The position numbers were made by a program, and so were the translations under genes. A stretch of 64,000 nt of DNA from contig NW_002476368.1 of the NCBI RefSeq assembly GCF_000189635.1, positions 124,001 through 188,000 on the forward strand, read 5' to 3'. Below, piece after piece: positions 62,807 through 64,000 of the stretch. The notes beneath the pieces were generated by a model. That model searched no databases. It was given only the letters and a program-made list of their open reading frames with translations, and was not told the origin of the DNA. The stretch is from Tetrahymena thermophila SB210 (taxonomy: Eukaryota > Ciliophora > Oligohymenophorea > Hymenostomatida > Tetrahymenidae). Numbering within the stretch: position 1 is the first letter of the stretch; the number at the start of each line of letters is the position of its first letter.

Positions 62807-64000
62807 TCATACATAGAAATATAAATAAAATACTAAATACATGAATGTCAGCTGAAAAGTAAAAAAAACCCAGAGTAGTTTATATGAGCTAGATAGGATT
62901 CCCATAAACTTCATTGGTGTTTACAATATCTCTAGTTATATTTCTTACTATATGTTTTCTATTGTTGTAAATATTTATTAAAAATATTAATCATCTAATT
63001 AACTATTTTTAGAAACTTAAGAATTTACATTTTGTTTCTTTGTAAATTCGTTTAGCTTATGAGAAGTTTTAATTTTATGTAAAAAACATGTGTTAATCGC
63101 TAATTTATAGTTTTAATGTAACTAAGAATAAAAGTGCCATTGAACATCTTTGTCTAGAAGAAGCTCATCATTTTTTAATATAAAAGATTAGTTTTAAAAG
63201 TAAAATTTAATTATCAAATTTTTAAGAGTCTGAAGCAAGCTGTATTGGATTCTGTATTAATCATTAATATTTGCTTATTTATAAACCCTATAGAAAAATA
63301 AAGTGTTAATCAACACTACGTCAATAGCATAATAAATTAAAATGAATTTTTATTATCCAGCTTAAATCAGTATAGACTATTTCAAAATTTTATCAATAAA
63401 GACACTAAACATAATTATAATAAAGTAAATAAACAGAAAAAGAGTGCATTTATCAATCATCATGCTTTCTTTTTTCTTTATTTAGTTTAGCAAAAGCCTC
63501 ATTTACTACCACGTTTTTATACTTTTTATGTCAAGAGGATTAATGCTAGGTGTGTTAATTATATGTTTAGGTTTCAATCCTAGATAAGACTCATAAGAAA
63601 TCAAAGCGCTAAGAGCTTTATTGTAATCTAAAATAAAGTTTAGATCTTGCAAATTAATCAAATTTCTACTAAACATACTTATTAAATTTCCAACACTAAT
63701 ATATGGGATGAGAGTAAAATATGCATTGTAAATGATGAAATTTTCATTATTAAAAACTCTGTATATCCCTGGTATAATTGATTTAACATGAGCAACCAGA
63801 GTTAAAATAATGTTTAACATCAAGGTATATTTTTTATTTAAATTTTTTTACTCTGAATAAAGAATGATTTTATTGCACAAATCTGATCCTGAATAAAACT
63901 AATATTTAATTAATGTAAAATCTAATTAAATAAATAACTTGACTAAATTAAATTACTGAAAATGTTGATTATTAGTTGTTAGCTTTGTTATCTATTATAA
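62807..64000 (-). CDS. Multi-pass membrane protein, tandem paralogue C, 5' end outside the window
   Basis: Exon 2 runs 63898-62807 (364 codons ending in TGA), with the last ~20 codons of exon 1 at 64000-63939 and a short 40-bp intron between them; the N-terminus lies beyond the window. The blocks of paralogues A and B recur: SIIPGIYR, NLQDLNFILDYNKALSALIS, INPLDIKSIKTWQQMRLLLN, MIDKCTLFLF, LLDKDVQWHFY and EILQTPMKFMGILSSSY. It is the most diverged of the three (for example KKESMMID against KKEETIPID). Its C-terminal hydrophobic segment is intact (LTFMYLVFYLYFYV). Family and function are unknown. Confidence 0.88.

Noticed and set aside
1-64000. Chromosome breakage sequence or telomere repeats
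   Set aside because: I looked for the 15-base Tetrahymena breakage site and for GGGGTT runs. Only isolated fragments such as GGGGTTAAAC near 58040 were seen.
1-64000. CRISPR arrays, insertion sequences, bacterial-type operons
   Set aside because: Introns, genetic code and gene types are those of a eukaryotic nucleus. No regularly spaced repeats other than the 5S array and no transposase-like frame were seen.

Overview
The window looks like macronuclear DNA of a Tetrahymena-type ciliate. It is very A+T-rich. Long reading frames stay open only if TAA and TAG are read as glutamine with TGA as the sole stop. Introns run GT...AG, many near 50 bp, longer than the 20-35 bp typical of Paramecium. 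The five intact 5S genes match the Tetrahymena 5S type as I remember it; the species itself is an inference. All exon structures were read by eye and checked by arithmetic of phase and length.

Layout. 1-675 (-): partial tetraspanin-like gene. 1685-2798 (+): five identical 5S rRNA genes, then a 40-nt truncated copy at 2910. 3730-6777 (-): Ser/Thr protein kinase with a long Q/S/N-rich tail. 8648-11734 (+): 1028-residue membrane/coiled-coil protein of no recognised family. 12215-15979 (-): a 14-exon leucine-rich-repeat gene made almost entirely of single-repeat exons, invisible to ordinary ORF scans. About 16665-23455: a 3.6-kb tandem duplication, each unit carrying a jacalin-type lectin gene with YPPQ repeats. 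23604-24053 (-): small secreted Cys-containing protein. 27352-28401: two small tentative genes. 28824-28897 (-): tRNA-Asn. 29270-31324 (+): eight-exon glycerol kinase. 31.9-38.8 kb: nothing supported. 38794-39477 (+): splicing factor SF3A2. 40070-40642 (+): uncertain small gene. 41395-41868 (-): small protein with an MGC acylation start. 42.6-48.8 kb: nothing supported. 48851-50212 (-): secreted BPI/LBP-family lipid-binding protein. 52855-53139 (+): small Cys-containing protein. 53285-53425: relatively GC-rich stretch able to fold into hairpins. 54950-56074 (-): second tetraspanin-like gene. 56716-64000 (-): three tandem paralogues of an unrecognised multi-pass membrane family, the third cut by the window edge.

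The genes do not form one pathway. They mix housekeeping functions (5S rRNA, tRNA, SF3A2, glycerol kinase) with membrane and secreted families that grow by local duplication (lectins, the three-gene membrane array, the tetraspanin-like pair). The most novel-looking content is the concealed repeat-per-exon LRR gene, the three-paralogue membrane family, the duplicated YPPQ-jacalin lectins, the possible structured RNA near 53.3 kb, and a dispersed purine-rich intergenic motif.
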